A stretch of DNA of 64,000 nucleotides from Methylobacteriaceae bacterium (GCA_947444195.1 CANEZL010000024.1:1-64000), one strand, 5' to 3'; positions 38,853-49,648 are shown, numbered from the stretch's first letter. The notes: generated by a model not told the origin, from the sequence alone. Program-made: numbers and translations.

Positions 38853-39589
38853 GACCGACGGGCGCCGGGGGCCTCCTCGCCGCCCTCGGGGCCCGCCTCG
38901 GCCTGGCCGGGCGGCCCCGGGACAGCCGGGAGCCGGGGGCCTTCAACCACGTCTCGCTCGGCAGCAACTGCCAGATGGCGCACGCGCTGAAGGTCCTGGG
39001 CCTGCGCACGTGGTCGGCGCCCTTCGACTGGCTGTTCACCCTGCCGGAGATGGTGGGCGACTGCCTCGCCGACGATTTCGCCGCGCTCACCGACCGTGCC
39101 CAGCTCGAGACGGTCCCTCCGGAGGAGCGGCAGGGGCCCGACATCACCCGCGGACGCCACCGGCTCTACCGGGAGCGCCACGGCCTGCTCTGCGTCTTCA
39201 ACCACCACGACCCGGCGGCGGACGATGCGGACTACGCCTTCCTCACCGAGGGCGTGCGCCGGCTGCGCGCGGCCCTCGCGGATGGGGAGACCCGCAACCG
39301 GTTCTGGCTGATGAGCCACCTCCACATCGCCCCGGCGGCAATGGAGCGGATCTGCGGGACGCTCGCGGGCTATCCCAGCCGCAACCACCTCACCGTGATC
39401 CAGCTCCTGCCCGGCCGGCCCGCCTTCCGGCACGCCGGGACGGCGGAGCCGCGGCCGGACCTGCGCGTCCTCACCGTCGAGACCGTCTCCGGCCCGGTGG
39501 GCCTGCGGCTTGCCGACCCGGAGGAGGACGCGGCCCTGCGCGCCCTCCTGGCGGAGGAGGCCAAGTGCGCTCCCGCACAGCTCGCGTGA
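38849..39589 (+). CDS. DUF1796 family protein (putative papain-like fold)
   Basis: A 246-residue protein whose core FNHVSLGSNCQMAHALKVLGLRTWSAPFDWLFT matches the DUF1796 pattern (S-L-G-x-x-C ... PFDW), proposed to be a cysteine-peptidase-like fold. Candidate catalytic residues are Cys in GSNCQ and His in NHHDPAADD. No signal peptide. It starts at GTG 38849 inside the accA stop, so its translation is probably coupled to accA, although no functional link is known. Confidence 0.75.
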   Translation: MRPTGAGGLLAALGARLGLAGRPRDSREPGAFNHVSLGSNCQMAHALKVLGLRTWSAPFDWLFTLPEMVGDCLADDFAALTDRAQLETVPPEERQGPDITRGRHRLYRERHGLLCVFNHHDPAADDADYAFLTEGVRRLRAALADGETRNRFWLMSHLHIAPAAMERICGTLAGYPSRNHLTVIQLLPGRPAFRHAGTAEPRPDLRVLTVETVSGPVGLRLADPEEDAALRALLAEEAKCAPAQLA

Positions 39590-39729
39590 TCCACAGAGGC
39601 GGCCGTGTGTGGCTTGCCGGTCATTGCGGTAACGGAGGCTCAAGTTTAACGGGATTAGAGGTTTGGGGAGTAACCGTCCGACGCCGGCAGAAGCGCCCGC
39701 GGACGACCGTATCGCAGACGAGGTTCCCC

Positions 39730-41211
39730 ATGGCTGTCCGCCCGCTCGCGGCTGCTGGTCTCATCGCGCTCGGCCTCGGCCTCGGTGCCTGCCAGGACGG
39801 CCTCGTCGGCGGCGCCTCGACCCGGCACCTGACCCCGATCCCGGCCCAGACCCTCTCCCTGATGCAGACCAAGGGGATGAGCCAGTCCGACCCGATCCTG
39901 ATCCGCGCCTACAAGAAGGAGGCGGAGATGGAGGTGTGGAAGCGCGACGGCACCGGCCAGTACGCGCTCCTGAAGACCTTCCCGATCTGCCGCTGGTCCG
40001 GCCAGCTCGGACCGAAGACGAAGCAGGGCGACCGGCAGGCGCCGGAGGGGTTCTACACGATCACCCCGGGCCAGATGAACCCGAACTCGTCCTACTACCT
40101 CTCCTTCGACACCGGCTACCCCAACGCCTTCGACCGGGCGAACGGGCGCACCGGCAACTACCTGATGGTGCACGGCACCTGCTCGTCGGCGGGCTGCTTC
40201 GCGATGACCGACGCCTCGATGGCCGAGATCTACGCGGTGGCCCGCGAGGCCTTCGCCGGGGGCCAGCGCGCCTTCCAGTTCCAGGCCTACCCGTTCCGGA
40301 TGACGGCCCAGAACATGGCCAAGTTCCGCGACGACCCGAACGCCCCGTTCTGGCGGAACCTGAAGGAGGGCTCGGACTATTTCGAGGCCCTGCGCCAGGA
40401 GCCGAAGGTCGGCCTGTGCGGGACGAAATACGTGTTCGGCGGGGCCGACGCGGCGGCGGGCTCCTGCAGCCCGCGGGTCGATCCCGTGGTCGCCGAGAAG
40501 CGCGCCCGCGACGACCACCAGATCGCCGAGCTCGTGGCCAAGGGCACGCCGGCCACCCGCGTCGTCTACCAGGACGGCGGCCAGAACCCGGTCTTCCGCC
40601 CGCAGAACGTCACCGCCTTCGCGAGCCTCGCCGCCAAGGAGGAGGAGCTGCCCTACAGCGCCAAGGATTTCGGGCGCCACAGCCTCGGCGAGGTCAGCCG
40701 CCCCGAGACCCTGGCCGCCGGGCCCGAGGAGATCGTGATCGAGTCGAAGGCGAAGCCCACCATGCTCGCCGCGGCGCCCATTCCGACCAAGGCGGCGGCC
40801 GCCGCCCTGGCGCCTAAGGGCGGCAAGCCCGCGCCCCTCATGCTGGCCAGGCAGAGCGAGCCCGCCCCCGCGGCGGAGCCCGCCAAGGACGCGGCCAAGG
40901 ACGTCGCCAGGGATGCAGCCAAGCCCGCCCGCATCGCGGTGGCCGATGCCGAGGGCGACATCTCGGCCTTCCAGAAGGTGTTCGGCAACCTCGCCGGCAA
41001 GGCGGCCCCGGCCCCCGCGACGCCGGCGGCGGACGCCAGCACCGTGGAGCCCGCCAAGCAGGTCCATGCCGCGCAGGCCCGGGTCCAGGCACACGTGCTG
41101 AAGACCGCCGCGGCCAAGGCCGAGGCGGCCAAGCCGGAGGCCACGAAGAAGACCGCCGATGCCGGCCGGAAGGCGGAACCGGCCGCGAAGGCCGAGAAGA
41201 AGACGCCCTGA
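39730..41211 (+). CDS. L,D-transpeptidase (YkuD) lipoprotein with long C-terminal tail
   Basis: A 493-residue lipoprotein (lipobox LGLGACQ, Cys about residue 20). The YkuD-like catalytic domain is about residues 50-180: EAEMEVWKRDGTGQYALLKTFPICRWSGQLGPKTKQGDRQAPEGFY, and the HGTCSSAGCFAMTD motif with catalytic Cys in SAGCFAM. The second half is Ala/Lys/Pro-rich and low in complexity, probably a wall-spanning tether. It is likely to make 3-3 cross-links or attach proteins to peptidoglycan. ATG 39730 is preceded by 140 bp without a gene. Confidence 0.85.
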   Translation: MAVRPLAAAGLIALGLGLGACQDGLVGGASTRHLTPIPAQTLSLMQTKGMSQSDPILIRAYKKEAEMEVWKRDGTGQYALLKTFPICRWSGQLGPKTKQGDRQAPEGFYTITPGQMNPNSSYYLSFDTGYPNAFDRANGRTGNYLMVHGTCSSAGCFAMTDASMAEIYAVAREAFAGGQRAFQFQAYPFRMTAQNMAKFRDDPNAPFWRNLKEGSDYFEALRQEPKVGLCGTKYVFGGADAAAGSCSPRVDPVVAEKRARDDHQIAELVAKGTPATRVVYQDGGQNPVFRPQNVTAFASLAAKEEELPYSAKDFGRHSLGEVSRPETLAAGPEEIVIESKAKPTMLAAAPIPTKAAAAALAPKGGKPAPLMLARQSEPAPAAEPAKDAAKDVARDAAKPARIAVADAEGDISAFQKVFGNLAGKAAPAPATPAADASTVEPAKQVHAAQARVQAHVLKTAAAKAEAAKPEATKKTADAGRKAEPAAKAEKKTP

Positions 41212-41236
41212 TCCGCGGATCGCGGCGCGGCACGAG

Positions 41237-41268
41237 AAGGGCCCCGCTCCGGATGGAGCGGGGCCCTT
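41237..41268. terminator. Bidirectional terminator between the L,D-transpeptidase and Pmp3 genes
   Basis: Perfect 14-bp stem AAGGGCCCCGCTCC / GGAGCGGGGCCCTT with loop GGAT, placed between two convergent stops (41211 and 41293). Confidence 0.8.
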
Positions 41269-41292
41269 CCCGCTTTCAGGGGTCGGTCCCGA

Positions 41293-41466
41293 TCAGATCA
41301 GGGGCCGGTCCCGGTTCATCAGCCAGAGGGCGTGCACGGTGCCCGGCAGCCAGCCGAACAGCGTCAGCAGGATGTTCAGCAGGAACTGGAGCCCGATGCC
41401 GTTCGAGAGCAGAACGGCGATCGGCGGCAGGAAGATCGCGAGCAGGATGCGGATGATGGTCGACAC
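41293..41466 (-). CDS. Pmp3/YqaE-family small membrane protein
   Basis: A 57-residue protein with two membrane spans (IIRILLAIFLPPIAVLL and LQFLLNILLTLFGWLPGTVHALWLM), the UPF0057/Pmp3 signature. These peptides influence membrane potential and are stress-induced. The start is GTG 41466 with ribosome site GGAGG four bases upstream. A GGAAC-N16-CGTT stress promoter lies 33-57 bp upstream, in line with stress induction. Confidence 0.85.
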   Translation of the reverse strand: MSTIIRILLAIFLPPIAVLLSNGIGLQFLLNILLTLFGWLPGTVHALWLMNRDRPLI

Positions 41467-41498
41467 GGGGCCTCCGGGCACGGTTCGGATGCCCGCCC

Positions 41499-41523
41499 AA
41501 CGAAGCTGAGCCGTTTCCGTTCC
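41499..41523 (-). promoter_or_regulatory. EcfG-type general stress promoter of the Pmp3 gene
   Basis: On the minus strand GGAAC (41519-41523), 16-bp spacer, CGTT (41499-41502). Same elements and same spacing as the csbD promoter at 14691. Confidence 0.65.
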
Positions 41524-41668
41524 GCCGCTCCGAAGAGTCCGCCGCGCCGGCGAGGATGCGGGGCTGAGCCGCCGCCCCCGCATGGATCCGCCACGCCGCC
41601 GCCGCGTTCCGGGCGGAGGAGCGCCCCGCCCCGTCGCTCCCAGTCCCCTTCCGCCCCGAGCCCCCTTC

Positions 41669-42988
41669 GTGACTGCACCGATCCGGCCGAACCCGCCCGA
41701 GGGCGCGAACCTGCGCGAGGGCGCGAACCTGCGCGAGGGCGCGAACCTGCGCGCCGCGCCCGCAGGCCCGCCCTGGTCCGGCCCCGGCTTCACCGAGTTC
41801 GTGGCGATCGTCGCCCTGATGATGGCGGTGACCGCGATCTCGATCGACAATCTGCTGCCGGCCTTTCCCGCCATCCAGGCGCGGTTCGCGGTCGACGACC
41901 CCAACCACCTGCAATTCCTCGTCTACGTCTACATGATCGGCTTCGGGCTGGCGCAGATCGTCTACGGCCCGGTCTCGGACGCGCTGGGACGCCGTCCGGT
42001 CCTGCTCGCCGGTCTCGCGATCTACGCGGGCGGCAGCGTGCTCGCCATGCTCGCCCCCTCCTTCGGCTGGCTGCTCGCGGCCCGGGTCATCCAGGGCATC
42101 GGCGCGGCGAGCGGGCGCGTGCTCTCGACGGCGATCGTGCGCGACCGCTTCGCCGGCCGCGAGATGGCGAGCGTGATGTCGCTCATCATGATGGTGTTCC
42201 TGATCGTGCCGATGGTCGCGCCCGCCATCGGCGGCATGATGCTGGCGCTGGGCTCGTGGATCTACGTCTTCGTCTCGATGCTGGCGCTCGCCGGCCTCTG
42301 CGCCCTGTGGTTCTCCTGGCGCATGCCGGAGACCCTGCATCCCGAGTACCGCCGCCCGCTCTCGCTCTCCGCCACCGCGCAGGCCCTGATGGCGACCCTG
42401 CGCTGCCGCGTCGCCATCGGCTACGCGACGGCGCTCGGCCTGCTCACCGGCTGCATCATGGGCTATGTGGGCTCGGCCCAGCAGGTCTTCGACACCGGGC
42501 TCTACCGGCTCGGGCCGCTCTTCCCCCTGGCCTTCGGCCTCGTGGCCGGCGCGATGGGCGCGGCCACCCTCGTCAACGCCCGCATCGTGCGCAAGCTCGG
42601 CATGCGCCCCCTCTCGCATGCGGGGCTCGCGGCCTTCGTCGCCGTCGGCCTCATCCAGGTGGGCGTGGGCCTGGGCTTCCACGGGCACCCGCCGCTCGCC
42701 CTGTTCCTCGCGGTGCTGGCGCTCAACCAGTTCCTGATCAGCTTCGCCATGCCGAACTTCAACGCGCTGGCCCTCGAACCCCTGGGCGCGATCGCCGGCA
42801 CCGCCTCGTCCTTCCTCGGCTTCTACACCACCTTGCTCGGCGCCTTCTGCGGCTTCCTGATCGGGCAGAGCTTCGACGGGACCACCTTGCCGATCGGCAT
42901 CGGCTACGCCGCGCTCGGGGGCCTCGCGCTCGCGGTGGTGGCCTGGACCGAGCGCGGGCGCCTGTTCCGCGGCGGCGTCTCCGGCTGA
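41669..42988 (+). CDS. MFS drug-resistance transporter, Bcr/CflA type
   Basis: A 12-span proton-driven exporter (about 439 residues from GTG 41669; an ATG at 41582 would add 29 proline/arginine-rich residues). DHA1-Bcr features: AISIDNLLPAFPAIQARFAVDDPNHLQFLVYVYMIGFGLAQIVYGPVSDALGRRPVLL with the loop motif G-P-V-S-D-A-L-G-R-R-P, and RVIQGIGAASGRVLSTAIVRDRF. The first cytoplasmic residues include EGANLR three times from an 18-bp tandem repeat. It probably exports small hydrophobic drugs; substrate unknown. Confidence 0.88.
   Translation: MTAPIRPNPPEGANLREGANLREGANLRAAPAGPPWSGPGFTEFVAIVALMMAVTAISIDNLLPAFPAIQARFAVDDPNHLQFLVYVYMIGFGLAQIVYGPVSDALGRRPVLLAGLAIYAGGSVLAMLAPSFGWLLAARVIQGIGAASGRVLSTAIVRDRFAGREMASVMSLIMMVFLIVPMVAPAIGGMMLALGSWIYVFVSMLALAGLCALWFSWRMPETLHPEYRRPLSLSATAQALMATLRCRVAIGYATALGLLTGCIMGYVGSAQQVFDTGLYRLGPLFPLAFGLVAGAMGAATLVNARIVRKLGMRPLSHAGLAAFVAVGLIQVGVGLGFHGHPPLALFLAVLALNQFLISFAMPNFNALALEPLGAIAGTASSFLGFYTTLLGAFCGFLIGQSFDGTTLPIGIGYAALGGLALAVVAWTERGRLFRGGVSG
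41699..41752 (+). repeat. 18-bp in-frame tandem repeat, three copies
   Basis: gagggcgcgaacctgcgc at 41699-41716, 41717-41734 and 41735-41752, all identical, encoding EGANLR three times at the N-terminus of the Bcr/CflA exporter. Identity of the units implies recent expansion; copy number may vary between strains. Confidence 0.9.
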
Positions 42989-43042
42989 CGGGGCGCCTCG
43001 CCGGAGCGCCGATCCGGGCGGAGCATCGCTCCGGGAGGTGGC

Positions 43043-43112
43043 CCGCGTCCGGGATCGTCGTGCGATGAGATCGATGGTGCCGCCGTTGCCGTGAAAGGGC
43101 GGCACGTTCGAG
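43043..43112 (-). repeat. Degenerate family A repeat (third and fourth modules)
   Basis: Read on the minus strand, cgaacgtgccgccctttc, then acggcaacggcggcacc, then atcgcacgacgatcc aligns with the copy at 44468-44609 (agcgtgccgcatttcc, acggcaacatcagcacgc, gtcgcacgatggatcc). It lies between the Bcr/CflA gene and the DoxX gene. Confidence 0.5.
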
Positions 43113-43219
43113 GTGGAGAACACCCGTCGGCGGGGGTTTTGCGGGGCGCACTTAACCGGGCCTACACCCGGGAGACGCCAGGTTTTCCGGGTTCGTTCCC
43201 CTTCCGCCGGAGCCCGCCC

Positions 43220-43720
43220 GTGATCGCCCGTGCCCAGGACGCCCTCAGCCTCGCCGCGCGCCTGCTGCTCGCGGCCGCCCTCCTGCCCACCGGCATCGGC
43301 CGGGCCCTCAACGTCTCGGGGTTCGCCCTGACCCTGGCGGGCGCGGGCATCCCGGCCCCGAACGCGGTCGCCACCGTGATGGTGGTGGTGCAGGTCTTCG
43401 GCCCCCTCGCCCTGATCCTCGGCGTCCTGCCCCGGCTCACCGGCCTCGCCCTCGCGGGCTTCGCCGCGGCCACCGCCGTCGTGCTCCACCCGTTCTGGCA
43501 CTTCACGGGCGCCGCCGCGGTGACCGAGCGCGCGCTGCTCCTGGCCGATCTCGGCCTCGCGGGCGGCTTCCTGATCTACGCCGTCGCCGGTCCGGGCGCC
43601 TGGAGCTGGCAGGGCTGGCGCGCGGCGCGGCGCACCCCCGCCCGCAAGCCGGCGGGCGGACGGGCCGCCAACGCCAACGGCCCGAAGCGCAGCCGCCAGC
43701 CAGCCCGGGCGGCTGCCTGA
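43220..43720 (+). CDS. DoxX family membrane protein
   Basis: About 166 residues with four membrane spans (LSLAARLLLAAALLPTGIGRAL, TVMVVVQVFGPLALILGVL, LTGLALAGFAAATAVVL, LLLADLGLAGGFLIYAVAG) and the DoxX-typical loop FALTLAGAGIPAPN, followed by a basic C-terminal tail rich in Arg, Lys and Ala. DoxX-like proteins are linked to redox or sulphur metabolism and membrane stress; exact function unknown. The GTG start at 43220 follows GGAGCCCGCCC. Confidence 0.8.
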   Translation: MIARAQDALSLAARLLLAAALLPTGIGRALNVSGFALTLAGAGIPAPNAVATVMVVVQVFGPLALILGVLPRLTGLALAGFAAATAVVLHPFWHFTGAAAVTERALLLADLGLAGGFLIYAVAGPGAWSWQGWRAARRTPARKPAGGRAANANGPKRSRQPARAAA

Positions 43721-44086
43721 TACGATCTCCGCTCGATCGAATCGGGGTTCGTATCGACCGAGCCCGCGCGGCGCCTGAGCGAAGCCCGGATCCGCCATCC
43801 CGAAGGGATCGACCGGATCTGGTATGAGCCGCGAGCCCGTCCGGTGATCCAGGGATCGCCGGACGGGTCCGCGGATTCGGACCGCCCCGGATCCCGCCGC
43901 GCGCGGCCGACAGCCCGCGCGCGCAGCGATCGGACCCTCGGAGCGTGGCGCACGACAAGATCCCGCCTTCTTGCTCCGCACAAAACATCGGTGTGATTGC
44001 TGCGATGCAATTACCTCGAATGTCGTTGCTCTTGAAGTCAGCGCCGTGTCACTCTCCTATCTCACAACAAGAACTGGGAGAGCGCC
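43721..44086. other. 366-bp non-coding region with a strong hairpin
   Basis: No gene found. 43836-43867 is an inverted repeat CCCGTCCGG / CCGGACGGG with further GATC/GATC pairing inside, 116 bp after doxX; it may be a terminator. Around 43975-44060 the DNA is AT-richer and probably contains the promoter of the small gene at 44087. Confidence 0.5.
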
Positions 44087-44263
44087 TTGAAGATCTACAT
44101 TGTCCGTCAGCAGGCGAGCCGCGCCGTGCTCTGGGTGGGCAGCGCCGTCGACGCGGACAACGCCCTCGACGCCATGGCGCACGAGGCCGGTTTCCGGACC
44201 TCGCAGGACCTGCCCGGCAGCGTGACGGCCGGCGGGCTGATCGCGGAGCCCCTGAGCTTCTGA
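44087..44263 (+). CDS. Small hypothetical protein, 58 residues, TTG start
   Basis: The frame from TTG 44087 reads MKIYIVRQQASRAVLWVGSA, then VDADNALDAMAHEAGF, RTSQDLPGSV, TAGGLIAEPLSF, with ribosome site GGGAG six bases upstream. Codon use is normal for this genome and the protein looks like a compact alpha/beta fold. No family recognised. AT-rich upstream DNA fits an own promoter. Alternative: no earlier start is in frame. Confidence 0.55.
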   Translation: MKIYIVRQQASRAVLWVGSAVDADNALDAMAHEAGFRTSQDLPGSVTAGGLIAEPLSF

Positions 44264-44327
44264 GGGCGGAGGCCGCCACTCACGCCGTTTCCGACCGATC
44301 GCCGCGATCCTGCGCCACCCCGCGGGC

Positions 44328-44405
44328 CAGGGCGATCGCACGGGGCACCGCCCGGTCATCCCGGGGCGCTCGCCGAGAGCGTGGTCGCCCTGTGCGATCC
44401 CACTG
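44328..44405 (+). mobile_element. Family B inverted-repeat element with internal deletion
   Basis: Left end CAGGGCGATCGCA (44328-44340) is perfect; right end TGCGATCCCACTG (44393-44405) matches 11 of 13. Between them only the start of the core (cccggtcatcccggggc) remains, giving 78 bp against 203 bp for the best copy. Flanks are not clearly duplicated. Confidence 0.55.
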
Positions 44406-44467
44406 TCGCGAGGGGAATCGGGCTGGGGCCCCTCGAACCAACGACGCGATCCACCGGACGGCACGCT

Positions 44468-44609
44468 GGCGCATCGTCGCAGAAACCGGGATCGGGACGA
44501 TGCGCCGGAGCACGATGCGGACGAGTGGAATCCGGTTTTCCGGATCCATCGTGCGACCACAAGGGGATGGAGCGTGCTGATGTTGCCGTGGAAATGCGGC
44601 ACGCTCTAG
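44468..44609 (-). repeat. Family A composite hairpin repeat at the 3' end of the DHA2 exporter
   Basis: In reverse orientation: ctagagcgtgccgcatttcc, acggcaacatcagcacgct, gtggtcgcacgatggatcc, accggattccactcgtccg, catcgtgctccggcgcatc. 44468-44506 is an 11-bp perfect inverted repeat GGCGCATCGTC / GACGATGCGCC. The terminal ctag at 44606-44609 includes the stop codon of the minus-strand exporter gene. Confidence 0.7.
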
Positions 44610-46027
44610 TTCCGCCCGGGCGCCCCCGCCGGTGCCGCGTCCGCCACGCGCCGGCCCGAGACCTCGGCCCCCGCATCCGGGCTGAGCCGGCGGAAGGCGA
44701 GGACCGAACTGCCCGAGATGAGGGCGACGGCGAGGAAGGCGGGGCCGAAATCCGCGGCCGCGATCTCGGTGCGGCCATGCCAGGCGGCGGCCCCCTCGAG
44801 AACCAGCGCCCCGAGGGTCACGCCGAGGCTCAGGGAGATCTGCTGCGCCACGCTCGCGAGGCTCGTGGCCGCGCTCATCTCGCGCTGCTCGAGATCGGCG
44901 TAGGCGATGGCGTTGATGCAGGTGAACTGCACCGAGCGCAGGCAGCCGCCGAGGAACAGCAGGGCGACGATCAGCAGGTGCGGCGTCTGCGCCGTGAACA
45001 GGCCGTTCACCGCGAGGAAAGCGGCCGCGAGCCCGGCATTGGTCACCATCACCGCCCGGAAGCCGAAGGTGCGCAGGATGCGCGGCCCCAGCGTCTTCAC
45101 GAACAGGGCGCCGGCGGCGGCCGCGAAGGTGATGAGGCCCGATTGCAGGGCGTCGAGGCCGAAGCCGATCTGCAGCATCAGCGGCAGCAGGAACGGGATC
45201 GCCCCGGTGCCGATGCGGAACAGGGAGCCTCCGGTCACGGCCGCCCGGAAGGTGGGGTGGCGCATCAGGTCGAGCCGCAGCAGGGGCTGGGCCGTGCGCG
45301 CGGCGTGCCGGAGATAGAGCGCGAGGAGCGCCGCGCCCCCGCCGAGGCAGCCCCAGGAGAGCCAGGCCGGCAGCAGGTGGCGGCCGAGCGAGGCGAGCCC
45401 GAGCATCATCGCGGCGAGTCCCGGCGCCAGCATCAGGAAGCCCGCGACGTCCAGCGGCGGGCGCTCGGCCTCGCGCAGGTCCTCGAAATACAGGCTCGCG
45501 AGCACGATGCCGGCGACGCCGATGGGGATGTTGATGAAGAAGATCCAGCGCCAGTCGAGCCAGGTCGTGATCAGGCCCCCGAGCGGGGGCCCTAGGATCG
45601 GGCCGATGAGCGCCGGGATCGTCAGGTAGGCGAGCGCGGTGACGAGCTCGGATTTCGGAACGCTGCGCAGGATCACGAGGCGCCCCACCGGCACCATCAT
45701 CGCGCCGCCGAGCCCCTGCAGGAAGCGCGCGGCGACGAAGCCGGTGAGCCCGTCCGCCGCCGCGCAGGCGAGGGAGCCCGCCATGAACACCCCGAGCGCG
45801 GCGCGGAACACCGTGCGCGCCCCGTAGCGGTCGGCCATCCAGCCGCTCACGGGGATGAAGATCGCGAGGCTGACGAGATAGGCGGTCAGCGCGAGCTTCA
45901 GGGCGATGGGATCCTCGCCGAGGCTCGCCGCGATGGTCGGCAGGGCGGTCGCGATCACCGTCGAGTCCGTGTTCTCCATGAACAGGGCGGTGGCGACGAC
46001 GAGGGGGACGATCCGGGAGGGGGGCAT
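44606..46027 (-). CDS. MFS exporter, DHA2 (EmrB/QacA-like) type
   Basis: A 473-residue multi-span exporter. Features: ALFMENTDSTVIATALPTIAASLGEDPIALKLALTAYLVSLAIFIPVSGWMADRYGARTVFRAALGVFMAGSLACAAA (motif D1 and loop GWMADRYGAR) and the antiporter motif PALIGPILGPPLGGLI. It probably exports drugs or dyes. Start 46027 (MPPSRIVPLVV) is chosen since the upstream frame is low-quality arginine-rich sequence. Its stop codon lies inside the family A repeat. Confidence 0.9.
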   Translation of the reverse strand: MPPSRIVPLVVATALFMENTDSTVIATALPTIAASLGEDPIALKLALTAYLVSLAIFIPVSGWMADRYGARTVFRAALGVFMAGSLACAAADGLTGFVAARFLQGLGGAMMVPVGRLVILRSVPKSELVTALAYLTIPALIGPILGPPLGGLITTWLDWRWIFFINIPIGVAGIVLASLYFEDLREAERPPLDVAGFLMLAPGLAAMMLGLASLGRHLLPAWLSWGCLGGGAALLALYLRHAARTAQPLLRLDLMRHPTFRAAVTGGSLFRIGTGAIPFLLPLMLQIGFGLDALQSGLITFAAAAGALFVKTLGPRILRTFGFRAVMVTNAGLAAAFLAVNGLFTAQTPHLLIVALLFLGGCLRSVQFTCINAIAYADLEQREMSAATSLASVAQQISLSLGVTLGALVLEGAAAWHGRTEIAAADFGPAFLAVALISGSSVLAFRRLSPDAGAEVSGRRVADAAPAGAPGRN

Positions 46028-46280
46028 CGGCCTCGATAAGCGGCGGGATGAAGAAGCGGTTGCATCGGCGGGGCGCTTGCCCGATTCGTGATCGCGCCGG
46101 CCGCACGCCTCCCGCGATCCGTGGCCGATCGGCCACGGATTGTTTCCGAACTCGGTGCGCGGGCGCTGCGGCCCTTCCGAGCCCGGCCCATCGGGCTTAA
46201 GCTGCGCCGTAGATTCCAGGGCGTCCTGCCTCCGCGCGCGGAGCGGCGGGGCGCGGACCCGTCTTCGAGAAAGTGACCGG

Positions 46281-48834
<2,554 letters not shown>

Positions 48835-48867
48835 AGCCGCGTCTTGGCATGGCTGCGCGCCGGGCTT

Positions 48868-48886
48868 ACGTTACCCGAGGTAACGT
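48868..48886. promoter_or_regulatory. Palindromic operator upstream of the vapBC-type pair
   Basis: ACGTTACC-CGA-GGTAACGT: perfect 8-bp arms around a 3-base centre, 17 bp before the antitoxin ATG. The position and symmetry fit autoregulation by the ribbon-helix-helix antitoxin or its complex with toxin. Confidence 0.6.
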
Positions 48887-48902
48887 CCGGGGCGCGGCTG
48901 CC

Positions 48903-49148
48903 ATGGGTGATCTGACGCTGACCGGCATCGACCAGACCGTCATGGCCCTGCTGCTGGAGCGGGCTTCCGAGACCGGTCATTCCCCGGAGGATCTGGCGAA
49001 GGACGCGCTGCTGCGCGGCCTGATGTGGTCGCCGGCCGAGCGCCTCGCCTATGCCGACCGGATCCGCGCATCGGCACGTCCGAGCCCCACCGGGGAGCCG
49101 GTCGTCGACAGCAGCGATCTGATCCGCGCGCTGCGCGACCGCGCGTGA
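48903..49148 (+). CDS. Type II antitoxin, FitA/VapB-like
   Basis: An 81-residue protein. N-terminal ribbon-helix-helix pattern (MGDLTLTGIDQTVMALLLERASETGHSPEDLAKDALLRGL), then a C-terminal part (SPAERLAYADRIRAS...VVDSSDLIRALRDRA) that should wrap the toxin. It overlaps the PIN toxin start by 4 bases (gtga). An ATG at 48849 would place the operator inside the gene, so 48903 is preferred. Confidence 0.75.
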   Translation: MGDLTLTGIDQTVMALLLERASETGHSPEDLAKDALLRGLMWSPAERLAYADRIRASARPSPTGEPVVDSSDLIRALRDRA

Positions 49149-49564
49149 CGCTCGTCGTCGATGCGAGCGTCATCGCCAAGTGGTTCTACGACGAGCCGGA
49201 TACCGGGACGGCGCGCGGTCTGCTCGAGCTCGACCGTCTTCTGATCACGCCCGCGCACGCGCCGGCCGAGGTCGGACATGTGCTGGCCCGCCGCGTGCGC
49301 GACGGGACGCTCGCGCGGGAGGCGATGGCGGACGCCATGTCCGGCCTCTCGCGCACGGTGGTCCTCGTTCCGCTCGCCGGGCTCTACGCCGAGGCCTCCG
49401 CGATCACGGTCGAGACCGGAACGTCCTTCTACGACGCGCTCTACGTTGCCGCGGCCGAGGCTTGGAAGGCGAAGCTGATCACCGCCGATGCGCGCCTTGT
49501 ACGCGGGCTCGCCGGAACGCGCTGGGCGCCCTCCCTGCTCGCCCTCGCCGACTGGTCGTCCTGA
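49145..49564 (+). CDS. vapC: Type II toxin, PIN-domain ribonuclease (VapC-like)
   Basis: A 139-residue PIN-domain protein starting at GTG. The conserved acidic residues are visible: Asp6 (LVVDASVIAKW), Glu42 (HAPAEVGHVL), Asp97 (SFYDALYVAAAE) and Asp115 (LITADARLV), as needed for Mg2+-dependent RNA cleavage. All four being present suggests an active toxin. RNA target unknown. Paired with the antitoxin immediately upstream. Confidence 0.88.
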   Translation: MTLVVDASVIAKWFYDEPDTGTARGLLELDRLLITPAHAPAEVGHVLARRVRDGTLAREAMADAMSGLSRTVVLVPLAGLYAEASAITVETGTSFYDALYVAAAEAWKAKLITADARLVRGLAGTRWAPSLLALADWSS

Positions 49565-49648
49565 GGGCCGCCCGACGCCCCACGGCGGTTGCATCCTGGC
49601 CCGGCCACGCGCATGGCAATCGCGCAATCGCGGCAGCGGGAGAGACGA

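Noticed and set aside
39700..39729. atcgcagacgaggttcccc before the L,D-transpeptidase, similar to the start of the family B element
   Set aside because: Only about 15 bases match and neither the inverted end nor the core follows; treated as chance.
41276..43981. A 901-codon minus-strand open frame opposite the Bcr/CflA exporter
   Set aside because: Shadow of the exporter; only its last 57 codons, in another phase with their own GTG and ribosome site, are a real gene (Pmp3-like).
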